Shown here piece by piece: positions 9,432 through 19,186 of a stretch of DNA of 64,000 nucleotides. Below the pieces are notes generated by a model, which did not search any database, had not been told where the DNA came from, and saw only the letters and a program-made list of their open reading frames with translations. Source of the stretch: Agarilytica rhodophyticola (lineage in GTDB: Bacteria > Pseudomonadota > Gammaproteobacteria > Pseudomonadales > Cellvibrionaceae); assembly GCF_002157225.2 (NCBI RefSeq), contig NZ_CP020038.1:3316501-3380500 (forward strand), in the 5' to 3' direction. Numbering within the stretch: the first letter of the stretch is position 1; every line of letters starts with the position of its first letter. The translations under genes and the position numbers were made by a program.

Positions 9432-10037
9432 TTAACTATCTATCGCTGTTTTTTGCATCGGGATAAATCCCTCAAGAGCTTCCACTTTCGCAAGCCAACG
9501 CAAGATGTTGGGGTAGTTGTCAAGAGATACTTTTCCCTCGGGGGCGTGAGCAATATAGCTATAACATGCGATATCAGCAATGGTTGGTGCATTTATTGCC
9601 ATCCAGTCTTGATCTGCTAATAAATCGTTAATTTTTGTCAGTAATGCGTGACTTTCTTCGATGGTGAGTGCTTGGTCGAAATCGGCACCAAAAACAGTAA
9701 TTAATCGAGCTCTACCTGGGCCTTCGGCAATTTCTCGTGTTGATAGAGATAACCACTCATGAATTCGTGCCACTGCTTCAGGCTCTTGAGGGTACCATTG
9801 AGGGCCGTATTTGGTGGCTAAGTAAGCGAGAATTGCGACAGAATCACGTATTACAACACCATCGTCATCTAATACCGGTACTAGGGAAAAAGGGTTAATG
9901 CTCTTATAGGGTTCTTTCTTGTGTTCGCCGTTAGCAAGATCCAGCGATACTTTTTCATATTCTAAATTAAGTAAAGACAACATTAACCTGACGCGATGTG
10001 CGTGACCAGACAACTCAAAATCATATAGCTTTATCAT
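9432..10037 (-). CDS. Glutathione S-transferase
   Basis: A 201-residue cytosolic GST. The N-terminal thioredoxin-like domain (about residues 1-80) has the start MIKLYDFELSGHAHRVRLML, the cis-proline segment VPVLDD and the glutathione-contact motif RDSVAILAYLA. The helical C-terminal domain has APTIADIACYSYIAHAPEG near residue 155, the usual N-capping box. The enzyme conjugates glutathione to electrophiles or performs related thiol chemistry. It is first in a leftward pair with the DUF1348 gene, and its upstream region carries strong palindromes that also face the divergent TetR gene, so TetR control is plausible. The glutathione-dependent formaldehyde dehydrogenase at 15.3 kb is a functional neighbour. 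Confidence 0.92.
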   Translation of the reverse strand: MIKLYDFELSGHAHRVRLMLSLLNLEYEKVSLDLANGEHKKEPYKSINPFSLVPVLDDDGVVIRDSVAILAYLATKYGPQWYPQEPEAVARIHEWLSLSTREIAEGPGRARLITVFGADFDQALTIEESHALLTKINDLLADQDWMAINAPTIADIACYSYIAHAPEGKVSLDNYPNILRWLAKVEALEGFIPMQKTAIDS

Positions 10038-10117
10038 AATATTTTCTTCTCATTAGAGGTTAAAAGGATAGTTTTAAGAGGCATGTTTCAGTGCATATAT
10101 GAGGGCACTTGCAAACC

Positions 10118-10154
10118 ATACCTCAAGGGAGACAGTTCTGTATACTTGAGGTAT
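10118..10154. promoter_or_regulatory. Perfect 10-bp inverted repeat, candidate operator
   Basis: ATACCTCAAG (10118-10127) and CTTGAGGTAT (10145-10154) are perfect inverted repeats with a 17-bp spacer, in the promoter region shared by the leftward GST gene and rightward TetR gene. The spacer contains CAGTTCTGTATAC, which resembles parts of the two other palindromes in this interval. Confidence 0.6.
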
Positions 10155-10157
10155 CAT

Positions 10158-10175
10158 ATAGACAATTCTGTCTAT
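10158..10175. promoter_or_regulatory. Palindrome ATAGACA-N4-TGTCTAT, candidate TetR operator
   Basis: ATAGACA (10158-10164) and TGTCTAT (10169-10175) flank ATTC. The 18-bp palindrome is the size of a TetR-family operator and lies about 120 bp upstream of the GST start codon. It is three bases from the preceding inverted repeat. Confidence 0.6.
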
Positions 10176-10298
10176 GTCAAGTTGGATCAAAGGCAATATT
10201 GAGTTATTTTGATGGATTTATTCGTAACTTATTGTTTTATTTGATAAAAAAATATATGTGCACTGTTTAAAAATTTCCCCGTGACATCATTTTCATAT

Positions 10299-10324
10299 AA
10301 AAGTATACTAATCTGTATACTTTT
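10299..10324. promoter_or_regulatory. Palindrome AAAAGTATAC-N6-GTATACTTTT, candidate operator
   Basis: Perfect 10-bp arms (10299-10308 and 10315-10324) around TAATCT, about 115 bp upstream of the TetR start codon. The core GTATAC also occurs in the GST-proximal repeat, suggesting the same regulator binds both sides. Confidence 0.6.
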
Positions 10325-10350
10325 TCGCAGATGCGTTACATGCAAATTAA

Positions 10351-10399
10351 GCCGTGGATAGATGTAAGCGGTGGATAGATGTAAGCCGTAGATAAATAA
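10351..10399 (+). repeat. 17-bp tandem repeat upstream of the TetR gene
   Basis: GCCGTGGATAGATGTAA, GCGGTGGATAGATGTAA and a degenerate third copy GCCGTAGATAAATAA follow one another directly. They lie between the 10299-10324 palindrome and the TetR ribosome-binding site, so within or near the 5' leader. Confidence 0.75.
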
Positions 10400-10439
10400 G
10401 TTGCGAATATGCTGTAAGTAAATAATTAGGAGCTAGGTT

Positions 10440-11027
10440 ATGGTGGCAAGTAGAAAAGAGCATTTGGTAGAGACAGCGCAGCGGCTGTTTTACCGCCAGG
10501 GCTTTCGAGCGACGGGTATTGATCTTGTGTTAGCAGAGTCAGGTGTTGCTAAAAAAACGTTGTATAACCACTTTAAATCCAAAGATGAACTTATTATCGC
10601 GGCTTTACAACGGCGTGATGAGCAGTTTATGAGTAACTTGCGACAAACTATTGCACGGTTATTATCAAAACAAGAAGTGGATGTAAAATTTGCCAAAATA
10701 TCGGCATATTTCGATGCCTTATCTGAGTGGATAAACTCCGATAACTTTTGTGGGTGTATGTTTATCAATGCTTCTGCTGAATACCCCAGACAAGATGATC
10801 CGATCCATGTCGCTTGCACTAACCACAAAAAATTAGTAATTCAGTTTATTGAAGAACTGCTAAGTGAATGTAAGTTTGAAAATGCGCATACTATTGCTAA
10901 ACAAATGGCCTTACTATCCGATGGAGCGATTGTAAACGCTCATACTACCAACGATTACAATGCTGCTAATGAAGCTAAGGTCGTTGCGATGAGACTGCTG
11001 GAGTCTTATTGCAAGGAACCAATGTAG
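10440..11027 (+). CDS. TetR family transcriptional regulator
   Basis: A 195-residue repressor. The N-terminal helix-turn-helix is typical: ETAQRLFYRQGFRATGIDLVLAESGVAKKTLYNHFKSKDELI at residues 10-51. The C-terminal region (about 80-190) is the variable ligand and dimerisation domain. The ATG follows an AGGAG site. Three palindromes between this gene and the divergent GST gene are likely operators, so it probably represses itself and the GST/DUF1348 pair in the absence of an unknown ligand. That regulatory link is inferred from position. Confidence 0.93.
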   Translation: MVASRKEHLVETAQRLFYRQGFRATGIDLVLAESGVAKKTLYNHFKSKDELIIAALQRRDEQFMSNLRQTIARLLSKQEVDVKFAKISAYFDALSEWINSDNFCGCMFINASAEYPRQDDPIHVACTNHKKLVIQFIEELLSECKFENAHTIAKQMALLSDGAIVNAHTTNDYNAANEAKVVAMRLLESYCKEPM

Positions 11028-11123
11028 TTCCATTTTATTTGGAATGTATTGTGTGCTTTGTGTTAAATATATTTATGTATTTTTTACTCTCGCTTCCTTT
11101 ATTCTTTAGTCAAAGGGATAAAA

Positions 11124-11960
11124 ATGGATGAATTAAGTCACATATTGAATGCTATATCCATTAATGCGGATGTGTTCTTTAGCGGTAATTTATGCGGTGT
11201 TCAAGCTTTAGGTGGAACTAAGACTGGTCATATGCACATGCTTAAATCTGGCGTGCTGACGGTGTTAACAAATGATGGCCACAAGGTTGTTTTAAATAAA
11301 CCTTCTGTTATATATATTCCCGGGCCAACCTTGCATCGCATTATCTCTCATGAATCTCATAATGCTAATTTAGTCTGTGCAGCCATTAGTTTAGATTCTG
11401 CTAACCAAGAACAATTAGTGAATGCCTTGCCGCAATTTATGTATTTTCCAATAGCATCAAGTGAAGCGATTGGTAAAGCTGCGCAATGGTTATTTAAAGA
11501 AGCATTTGAAGACCAAAAAGGTCGCCAGACCATGCTTGATAAATTAACCGATATATTCTTATTGCAAGTTTTGCGGCATGTTATTAGTGAGGGGACGCTC
11601 TCATATGGCGTAATGGCAGGTTTATCGCACCCTAAGTTGTCCCGTGTCATAAGAGCCATCCACGAACACCCACAAAAGCAGTGGAGCTTGGAAATGCTTG
11701 CTGATTTGGCGGCTATGTCGCGCTCTAAATTCGCTTCTTTCTTTAAAGAAACGGTTGGTCAAACGCCCAATGATTACATTGTAGATATTAGAATCGCCAT
11801 TGCTCAGGATCTATTAAAGCTCGATAAATCTGTTAATCTTGTGGCTAATGAAGTGGGATATGAACATGGTTCAGCACTGGCTCGTGTGTTTCGCAAGAAA
11901 CTTGGACTTTCACCTAGGGAGTGGTTGCAAAAACTAAGAAATCGAGGGGAGGGCAATTAA
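11124..11960 (+). CDS. AraC family transcriptional regulator with cupin-type sensor domain
   Basis: A 278-residue regulator. The N-terminal half (about residues 15-170) is a cupin-like sensor with GHMHMLKSGVLTVL and IYIPGPTLHRI. The C-terminal 100 residues contain two helix-turn-helix motifs (WSLEMLADLAAMSRSKFASFFKETVGQTPNDYI and VNLVANEVGYEHGSALARVFRKKLGLSPREW). ATG 11124 follows AAAGGGAT. It lies 96 bp after the TetR gene in the same direction and convergent with the LysR gene. Members with this N-terminal domain often control single oxidoreductase or exporter genes, but no target can be assigned here. Confidence 0.92.
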   Translation: MDELSHILNAISINADVFFSGNLCGVQALGGTKTGHMHMLKSGVLTVLTNDGHKVVLNKPSVIYIPGPTLHRIISHESHNANLVCAAISLDSANQEQLVNALPQFMYFPIASSEAIGKAAQWLFKEAFEDQKGRQTMLDKLTDIFLLQVLRHVISEGTLSYGVMAGLSHPKLSRVIRAIHEHPQKQWSLEMLADLAAMSRSKFASFFKETVGQTPNDYIVDIRIAIAQDLLKLDKSVNLVANEVGYEHGSALARVFRKKLGLSPREWLQKLRNRGEGN

Positions 11961-12018
11961 CTCGTTAATTGCAAGTAGAAAAAATAAAAATACCTTGGAG
12001 GAAAAGTAAAAACACTAT

Positions 12019-12921
12019 CTAATAGTATTGCTCAAACACTTCAGTAAAATGATCAATTAAAGCTCGAATACGTGCTATTAAATGCCGTCTTTGAGGATAT
12101 ATCGCATAGAGACCGAGCTCAGAAGCTTCTTTATCTTCAAATAATATTTTTAGCCGGCCTTTCTTAACATGTGGTTCGACTACATACATGGGACACATGC
12201 CTATACCCAAACCACCCAAGGCCATATTGACTACAGCACGGGGTGAATTGGCCTGAAAAGAGCCATGCACTTTAAACGAAGATACATTACCATCAATGCA
12301 AAACTTCCAATGCTCAGGATCGGCAGAAGCCATTTGTAATAAACAATTATGGCCAGATAAGGCTTGTGGATGTGTCGGCTCACCATGCTCCGCTAAATAA
12401 TCGGGTGAGGCAATCACCACCACACGCATATCCATAAGTTTGCGCGCAATAAGTGTGGAGTCTTTTAGGCCACCAAATCTAATAGCTAGGTCGAAACCTT
12501 CTTCAATAATGGAAATTTGATGATCGGACAGATATAAATCTATAAGAACTTTGGGATGTTGTAATTGAAAAGGGCGCAGAGCTTCCACTAGTTGCTTACC
12601 ACCAAAGCCCGTGGGTGCGGTAATTCTTATGCTACCTGCCAATTCCGATTGGCGTTCTTGCACTAGGCCCTCTAGCTCATCAAACTGATCAAGTAGTGGC
12701 ACACAGCGATCAAAGTATGCCTGTCCTGTATCAGTTAAGGTGACATTGCGGGTAGTGCGATTAAATAATTGTGCGCCTAAGCGTTCTTCTAACTGCTGTA
12801 CGTATTTACTGGCAAGTTTGGTGCTAATGCCTATCTGCTTTGCTCCTGAGGTGAAAGATCTCTGCGAGGCCACAGCGACGAAGGTACTCATGCATTTAAT
12901 GGTATCCATAAAACGACTCAC
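12019..12921 (-). CDS. LysR family transcriptional regulator
   Basis: A 300-residue LysR-type regulator. The N-terminal winged helix is clear (MSTFVAVASQRSFTSGAKQIGISTKLASKYVQQLEERLGAQLFNRTTRNVTLTDTG), followed by the periplasmic-binding-like effector domain (residues 90-295). It diverges from the 703-aa flavin/iron-sulfur oxidoreductase gene 117 bp away, the standard arrangement for a LysR activator and its target. The intergenic stretch has two copies of ATAATTAT thirteen bases apart (around 12926-12954), a possible binding site. Confidence 0.93.
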   Translation of the reverse strand: MSRFMDTIKCMSTFVAVASQRSFTSGAKQIGISTKLASKYVQQLEERLGAQLFNRTTRNVTLTDTGQAYFDRCVPLLDQFDELEGLVQERQSELAGSIRITAPTGFGGKQLVEALRPFQLQHPKVLIDLYLSDHQISIIEEGFDLAIRFGGLKDSTLIARKLMDMRVVVIASPDYLAEHGEPTHPQALSGHNCLLQMASADPEHWKFCIDGNVSSFKVHGSFQANSPRAVVNMALGGLGIGMCPMYVVEPHVKKGRLKILFEDKEASELGLYAIYPQRRHLIARIRALIDHFTEVFEQYY

Positions 12922-12925
12922 TGAT

Positions 12926-12954
12926 AATTATCTTCATTTTGTACATAATTATTC
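12926..12954. promoter_or_regulatory. Symmetric ATAATTAT pair, possible LysR site
   Basis: Two self-complementary ATAATTAT octamers separated by 13 bp lie between the divergent LysR and oxidoreductase genes. AT-rich dyads with this spacing suit LysR binding, but AT richness makes chance occurrence possible. Confidence 0.35.
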
Positions 12955-13038
12955 CATAAATCAATCTATTGTCTTTGTTTTTTCTTGTTTTATAGTATTC
13001 GTAATAGGCTCAAAACAGTTTTTGACGAGAAATGTACT

Positions 13039-15150
13039 ATGCAAAATAATAGTCAGCACAATAGTGGTGGTGTAGAGCAAAACGCCACTCAGGCGGTGCC
13101 TTCACCTTTTCATTCAGGTGAGCAGGAGATACAAACACGCACTGGCAAGCGTGAGGTGATGGAAAACTTTGGCCGTCGCGCCATTCGCCCCTATATGCCT
13201 GATCAACATCGAGAGTTCTTTACTCAGCTGCCTTTTATGGCCGTGGGGAGCGTCGACGAAAATGGCTGGCCCTGGGCCTCAATTCTTCCTGGCAAACCGG
13301 GCTTTGTTCAATCGCCGGATAACACCACACTAGATATATCTGCCCTGGCAATAAAAGGTGATCCGCTGGCGGTTGCTTTAAAGAAACAAGGGATGCCTTT
13401 GGGGCTTATTGGTATTGAGTTACCAACTCGTCGTCGTAACCGCGTGAATGGACGGGTTAATCGAGTAGGTGACAATTTCTTCTCACTATCAGTGGATCAA
13501 TCTTTTGGAAATTGTCCTCAATATATTCAAGAGCGAAGTGTGGATTTCATTCGTGACCCTGCCATCGTAGATGATTCCGTTGAAGTTTCATCATTTTCAA
13601 TTTTAGATGATGATGCTAAGGCAATGATTCATGCCGCTGACACTTTTTTTGTTTCAAGTTTTATCCACGCGCAAAATCGTCCTGACGTAGAAGGTGTGGA
13701 TATATCTCACCGAGGTGGGCGTCCTGGTTTTGTCAAAGTGGATGGTAATACTTTGACAATACCCGATTACCCTGGCAATTATTATTTTAATACCTTGGGA
13801 AATTTTTTATTGAATCCTAAAGCAGGCTTAGTTTTTACCGACTTTAATAGCGGTGATATATTAATGCTCACGGGACGTGTAACCTTGCTATGGGAAGATG
13901 AAGAGGAAGTAAAAGCGTTTAAAGGTTCTGAACGTGCTTGGCGTTTTACGCTTGAGCACGGTATTAAATTAAAAGGCGGTCTACCCTTTAGGGCCTCGTT
14001 GAATAGTTATTCACCCAATACCTTGTTGACGGGCAATTGGGCTGAAACAACGGCTATTATCGAAGGGCAAAAAAAGAGACAGCAGTGGCGCCCCTACCGT
14101 TTAGCACGCATAGAAGATGAAAGCTCTGTTATTCGCTCATTTTATTTTGAACCAGCGGAAGGTAGTTACGTGATGCCGTTTGAAGCAGGACAATTTTTAA
14201 CGATAAAGTTAACAGCTAAAGGCCAAGAAAGTTCGGTGGTTCGAACCTATACTGTTTCCTCTGCACCAGGTGAAAGTTATTATCGAATTTCTGTTAAGCG
14301 CGAACAGGATGGGCTGGTATCACAACACTTACACGATAATTTAAAAGTAGGAGACATTATTGAAGCGAAAGCTCCCAGTGGTGATTTTTATATTGATCCT
14401 GCGGAAGAACGACCGGCGGTGCTACTGGCAGGCGGCGTAGGTATAACCCCCATGATGTCGATGGCAACCCATGTGGTAAAAGAGGGTATTTTAACGCGTC
14501 ATTTGCGTCCTTTAACAATTTTTCATTCAGCTCAAACAACTGAGCAGCAGGCGTTTGCTGGGGCATTTCGAACGTTGGAGCAACATTCTTCTGGTGGTAT
14601 TCGTTATTTTTCTGTTATTAACAAGCCAAAGCCGACAGAAAAAACGGGGGTAGATTTTAATGCCACAGGACATATTTCTGCCGATATAATTAAGCAAGCA
14701 TTACCCCTTGATGATTACGATTTTTTCCTATGTGGACCTCCCGGCTTTATGCAAGCGATGTATGATATTTTGCGCCGCCTAGGTGTAGCCGACAAGCGTA
14801 TTATAGCCGAAGCATTTGGTCCTGCATCTTTGCAGCGCCAGCTAGATGAGGGCAGCGCGGCAGTATCAACAGCGGCTGAAGCACAGGATGCGATCGTTAA
14901 ATTTACCCGGTCTAATTTTGAACAGCGCTGGAATGCAGGCGATGCCACTTTACTAGAAACAGCAGAGGCTCATGGTCTAAACCCTGAATTTAGTTGTCGT
15001 AATGGTGCTTGTGGTTCATGTGCTGTAAAGCTAAAAGCAGGGGAAGTTGCGTATCGTAGCCAACCTACTGCCAGTTATGACGATGATGAAGTGCTTATAT
15101 GCTGTGCTGTTCCTGCAGAGGGGACAAGTACGGTAGAAATCGACTTATAA
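13039..15150 (+). CDS. Fused FMN-binding split-barrel / ferredoxin reductase / 2Fe-2S ferredoxin oxidoreductase
   Basis: About 703 residues with three parts. Residues 30-340 are a pyridoxamine-phosphate-oxidase-like split barrel (FTQLPFMAVGSVDENGWPWASIL; a second copy-like stretch at FFVSSFIHAQNRPDVEGVDISHRGGRPGFV). Residues 350-580 form a ferredoxin-NADP-reductase-like module with the FAD motif RTYTVSSAP and the nucleotide-binding stretch VLLAGGVGITPMMSM. The last 90 residues are a plant-type ferredoxin with CRNGACGSC and a further CC pair near the end, enough ligands for one 2Fe-2S cluster. I chose ATG 13039; an earlier in-frame TTG at 12985 adds residues outside the conserved domain. Electrons should flow from NAD(P)H through FAD to the cluster; the substrate at the split-barrel flavin is unknown. 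It is probably activated by the divergent LysR regulator. Confidence 0.9.
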   Translation: MQNNSQHNSGGVEQNATQAVPSPFHSGEQEIQTRTGKREVMENFGRRAIRPYMPDQHREFFTQLPFMAVGSVDENGWPWASILPGKPGFVQSPDNTTLDISALAIKGDPLAVALKKQGMPLGLIGIELPTRRRNRVNGRVNRVGDNFFSLSVDQSFGNCPQYIQERSVDFIRDPAIVDDSVEVSSFSILDDDAKAMIHAADTFFVSSFIHAQNRPDVEGVDISHRGGRPGFVKVDGNTLTIPDYPGNYYFNTLGNFLLNPKAGLVFTDFNSGDILMLTGRVTLLWEDEEEVKAFKGSERAWRFTLEHGIKLKGGLPFRASLNSYSPNTLLTGNWAETTAIIEGQKKRQQWRPYRLARIEDESSVIRSFYFEPAEGSYVMPFEAGQFLTIKLTAKGQESSVVRTYTVSSAPGESYYRISVKREQDGLVSQHLHDNLKVGDIIEAKAPSGDFYIDPAEERPAVLLAGGVGITPMMSMATHVVKEGILTRHLRPLTIFHSAQTTEQQAFAGAFRTLEQHSSGGIRYFSVINKPKPTEKTGVDFNATGHISADIIKQALPLDDYDFFLCGPPGFMQAMYDILRRLGVADKRIIAEAFGPASLQRQLDEGSAAVSTAAEAQDAIVKFTRSNFEQRWNAGDATLLETAEAHGLNPEFSCRNGACGSCAVKLKAGEVAYRSQPTASYDDDEVLICCAVPAEGTSTVEIDL

Positions 15151-15190
15151 TATCTAAGACATGCCTTAACGAAAGTATAATCCCTTATTA

Positions 15191-15230
15191 AAAAACGCCT
15201 GTAATAAGAGTATTACAGTCGTTTTTATTT
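15191..15230. terminator. Bidirectional intrinsic terminator
   Basis: AAAAACGCCTGTAATA (15191-15206) pairs with TATTACAGTCGTTTTT (15211-15226) with one mismatch and an AGAG loop. A-run on one side and T-run on the other serve the converging oxidoreductase and formaldehyde dehydrogenase genes. Confidence 0.85.
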
Positions 15231-15267
15231 ATCTCGCTATTTACGTATTTAACTATTTAATTATTAA

Positions 15268-16446
<1,179 letters not shown>

Positions 16447-16686
16447 TCACATACTATATATTTTCTTATATAATGATAATGATGCGATTTAGTAAAAGAT
16501 ATTTACTTATATGTAATAATCAATTTCAACCAGTAGCGCTGTTTGGTAGGCGTGTATATCATTGGGCTAACAGCAGTATTGAATATGGAAACAGAAGTAA
16601 AATAAGGTAAGAAATCGAGGGAACTTCAGAGGTTTATTCAGAAAAGATGAAAGATGAAAAAAAGATCTAAATAAAGAGGAAAGCGA

Positions 16687-17322
16687 ATGATAAAAACGAG
16701 TATTCTTAAGCGTATAAGCGCTCTTGGCGGTGATGTGACGCAACTTCAAGGCCGTTCTTTGTCTGAAGACTTATTACTTATTCATCTTCCTGGCCCCTTA
16801 TATCCCAGACCTTCTGGCGTACCTTGGTCCGATAATCCAGAACCCATTTATGGCCTAGGTCAATATGTGGAGGAAAATTTAGCGCACTATAAAAACGATA
16901 AAGACCAGTTTTTTAAAATGATGGTAAATTTTTTCTTTGATACGCCCGAAGGCCACTACGGCCAAACGTATTTTACTCCCCAATTGTTTACCCCGTTAAC
17001 GCCTGGTACGCAACATTACGATGAGTGGCATATGGATTTTGAGAATGAAAAAGAGGTGGATCTCAGTCTTTTTAAACCAGTTGCCACCTCTTGGCCCATT
17101 GAGTTTATCGAGTTAACCCATAGCGATAGTTACCCCGATACCTTATATGTGTGTGCATCTGATCCCAAGACAGATAACCCCCGTGTATTTGGCACCGATC
17201 ATGAAGTCTTTTTTTCAGACGTTTCCGATGAAGGAACACTGGAAGATTTTTTTAATAAATTTATGACCAAGGAAGAATTTCTCGCCATTGTAGTTGCTGA
17301 TATGGCAGATCACTATCAATAA
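16687..17322 (+). CDS. Hypothetical protein, 211 aa
   Basis: No confident family. The protein is acidic, rich in Pro, Phe and Asp and without signal peptide or membrane segment. Its last 60 residues (LYVCASDPKTDNPRVFGTDHEVFF then EGTLEDFFNKFMTKEEFL) faintly recall the end of SMI1/KNR4 (SUKH) domains, but the N-terminal part (PGPLYPRPSGVPWSDNPEPIYGLGQYVEENL) does not help, so this stays a weak resemblance. AGAGGAAAG before the ATG is a good ribosome-binding site. The gene diverges from frmA and is followed by a LysR gene in the same direction. Confidence 0.75.
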   Translation: MIKTSILKRISALGGDVTQLQGRSLSEDLLLIHLPGPLYPRPSGVPWSDNPEPIYGLGQYVEENLAHYKNDKDQFFKMMVNFFFDTPEGHYGQTYFTPQLFTPLTPGTQHYDEWHMDFENEKEVDLSLFKPVATSWPIEFIELTHSDSYPDTLYVCASDPKTDNPRVFGTDHEVFFSDVSDEGTLEDFFNKFMTKEEFLAIVVADMADHYQ

Positions 17323-17420
17323 ACGATATTGATACATTCTATTCGATAAGTAAACACAAGAATTTAAGATAGCAGTTTTCGATAATTTAATCCGTTTTGG
17401 TGTGTGCAGTGGAGATTGAA

Positions 17421-18293
17421 ATGAAAGTATGGGAAGGGGTATCCGAATTTGTGGCGGTAGCGGAAACAGAGAGCTTTACCGCCGCAGCGAAAAAATTAGG
17501 TATTTCAATTGCGCAGGTTAGCCGGCAAGTGAATGTCATAGAAGAGCGTCTGAAAGTAAAACTCTTTTATCGAACTACGCGAAAAGTTTCTTTAACCGAG
17601 AGTGGAGCGGTTTATTACCAATACTGTCGCGATATCTTAGATAATTTAGCCGATGCTGAAAAAATAGTGTCTAATTTTCATAGCCACCCACAAGGTAATA
17701 TACGATTAACCGCACCTGTTACCTATGGCGAAGAGGTGATTGCACCGATTGTAAATGATTTTTTAGTTAAATATCCACAAGTGAGAGTAACACTAGACTT
17801 GAACAATCAACGAGTAGATTTATTAACAGAAGGGTATGACTTAGCCATTCGTCCAGGGTACTTACCCGATTCTGGTTTAATTGCAAGGAAATTAACTACT
17901 CGGCAATTCTACGTATGCGCAACGGCAAAATATTTAAAGCAGTATGGTATGCCTACTTCCATAAAAACATTGCAAGAGCACAACTGTTTGGTAGGTGTTT
18001 CTGATTATTGGCGTTTTTTGAATCGGGGCAAAGTCGAGCAACTGCAGGTGACTGGCAGCTTGCGTTGTAACAGTGGGCACAGTTTAGTCAAAGCGGCGCT
18101 GAAACATATTGGCATTGTACAATTGCCTGATCATTACGTACAAAAATACCTCGATTCGAAAAAGTTGGTGGAAGTATTGGCTAAATATAAACAAGCGAAA
18201 GAAAATATTTGGCTTGTTTATCCCCATAAAAGTTATCTACCATTTAAAATCAAAACATTGATTGATTTTCTTTTTCAGCGTTTAGCGCAGTAA
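17421..18293 (+). CDS. LysR family transcriptional regulator
   Basis: About 290 residues. The winged helix begins immediately (WEGVSEFVAVAETESFTAAAKKLGISIAQVSRQVNVIEERLKVKLFYRTTRKVSLTESG) and the effector-binding domain fills residues 90-285 with the usual LTEGYDLAIRPG block. I chose ATG 17421, which has GGAG six bases upstream, over a GTG 24 bases earlier. It precedes the exported DUF1348 gene by 168 bp, the same direction. It is similar in style to the LysR protein at 12019 but clearly a different member. Confidence 0.93.
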   Translation: MKVWEGVSEFVAVAETESFTAAAKKLGISIAQVSRQVNVIEERLKVKLFYRTTRKVSLTESGAVYYQYCRDILDNLADAEKIVSNFHSHPQGNIRLTAPVTYGEEVIAPIVNDFLVKYPQVRVTLDLNNQRVDLLTEGYDLAIRPGYLPDSGLIARKLTTRQFYVCATAKYLKQYGMPTSIKTLQEHNCLVGVSDYWRFLNRGKVEQLQVTGSLRCNSGHSLVKAALKHIGIVQLPDHYVQKYLDSKKLVEVLAKYKQAKENIWLVYPHKSYLPFKIKTLIDFLFQRLAQ

Positions 18294-18461
18294 TTAAGCT
18301 ATCTTAATGCCTTATGGACGATTGGGTTGGCAACTAAGATGTTTAGTCTCTTTTTTTACCTCAGCTCGCCTACACTGGAGCGACTTAAAAGCATACCACC
18401 ATTTTAACAAGCAGCTTAACATTCTCCGTTTTGCTTAAAATATTATTAGGTTAATTGTATT

Positions 18462-19067
18462 ATGTCCAAGACAAATGATAATGCTATTAAAATATCCCGT
18501 CGTGCATTGATTACTGGCGTAGCTTCCACTGTAGCTGCATCAGCAGTATCCACCAGTAGTGTAGCCTTAAACAAAACAAACGATAAAATAGACCTACGCG
18601 CAATTGCCAAACCACCTAAGCCGCCTTTTACTAAAGAAACTGCTATGCAAAAGGTGAGGGCCGCTGAAGACGGATGGAATAGCCGCGACCCTTATAAAGT
18701 GGCCATGGCCTACACCCCAGACAGCAGTTGGCGCAACCGTGCTGAATGTATTGATGGGCGGGAGGAAATTATTGAATTCCTCACACGCAAATGGAACCGG
18801 GAACTCAATTATCGCTTAGTAAAGGAACTGTGGTCTTTTAAAGATAATCGTATTGCCGTGCGCTTTGCCTACGAATACCACAACGACAGCGGCGATTGGT
18901 TCCGCGCCTACGGTAACGAAAACTGGGAATTCTCCGCTAACGGTTTAATGCACAAACGTATCGCTAGCATCAACGACTACGATATAGAAGAACATGAACG
19001 AAAATTTCGCTGGGCGCGAGGGCGAAGACCTGATGATCATCCGGGGCTTTCGGCGTTGGGTTTGTAG
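18462..19067 (+). CDS. DUF1348 protein with Tat-type signal
   Basis: A 201-residue DUF1348 protein whose last 145 residues align throughout with the cytosolic copy at 8914 ([61 protein letters not shown]). The extra N-terminus contains [25 protein letters not shown]: a twin arginine followed by a weakly hydrophobic alanine-rich segment, as in Tat signal peptides, though the consensus S-R-R-x-F-L-K is only partly met. This would place the protein in the periplasm or membrane-anchored, whereas most DUF1348 proteins are cytosolic. It follows a LysR gene and ends at a strong terminator. Confidence 0.9.
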   Translation: MSKTNDNAIKISRRALITGVASTVAASAVSTSSVALNKTNDKIDLRAIAKPPKPPFTKETAMQKVRAAEDGWNSRDPYKVAMAYTPDSSWRNRAECIDGREEIIEFLTRKWNRELNYRLVKELWSFKDNRIAVRFAYEYHNDSGDWFRAYGNENWEFSANGLMHKRIASINDYDIEEHERKFRWARGRRPDDHPGLSALGL

Positions 19068-19112
19068 GAAGTCTATATTAGTGTATAAAAGATATTATGG
19101 GTCGGTCACAGT

Positions 19113-19150
19113 AAGTAAGCAATTAAGGTATTAATTGCTTACTTAATTCT
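19113..19150. terminator. Strong bidirectional terminator hairpin
   Basis: AAGTAAGCAATTAA (19113-19126) and TTAATTGCTTACTT (19131-19144) form a perfect 14-bp stem with a GGTA loop, between the convergent DUF1348 and serine protease genes. Confidence 0.8.
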
Positions 19151-19186
19151 TAATTTGCTATAGCCAACTTTCCAATAAACTTGGGT

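Noticed and set aside
16687-17322. SMI1/KNR4 (SUKH) immunity-type assignment for the 211-aa protein
   Set aside because: Only the last 60 residues are faintly similar and no toxin gene is nearby, so the call was left as hypothetical.
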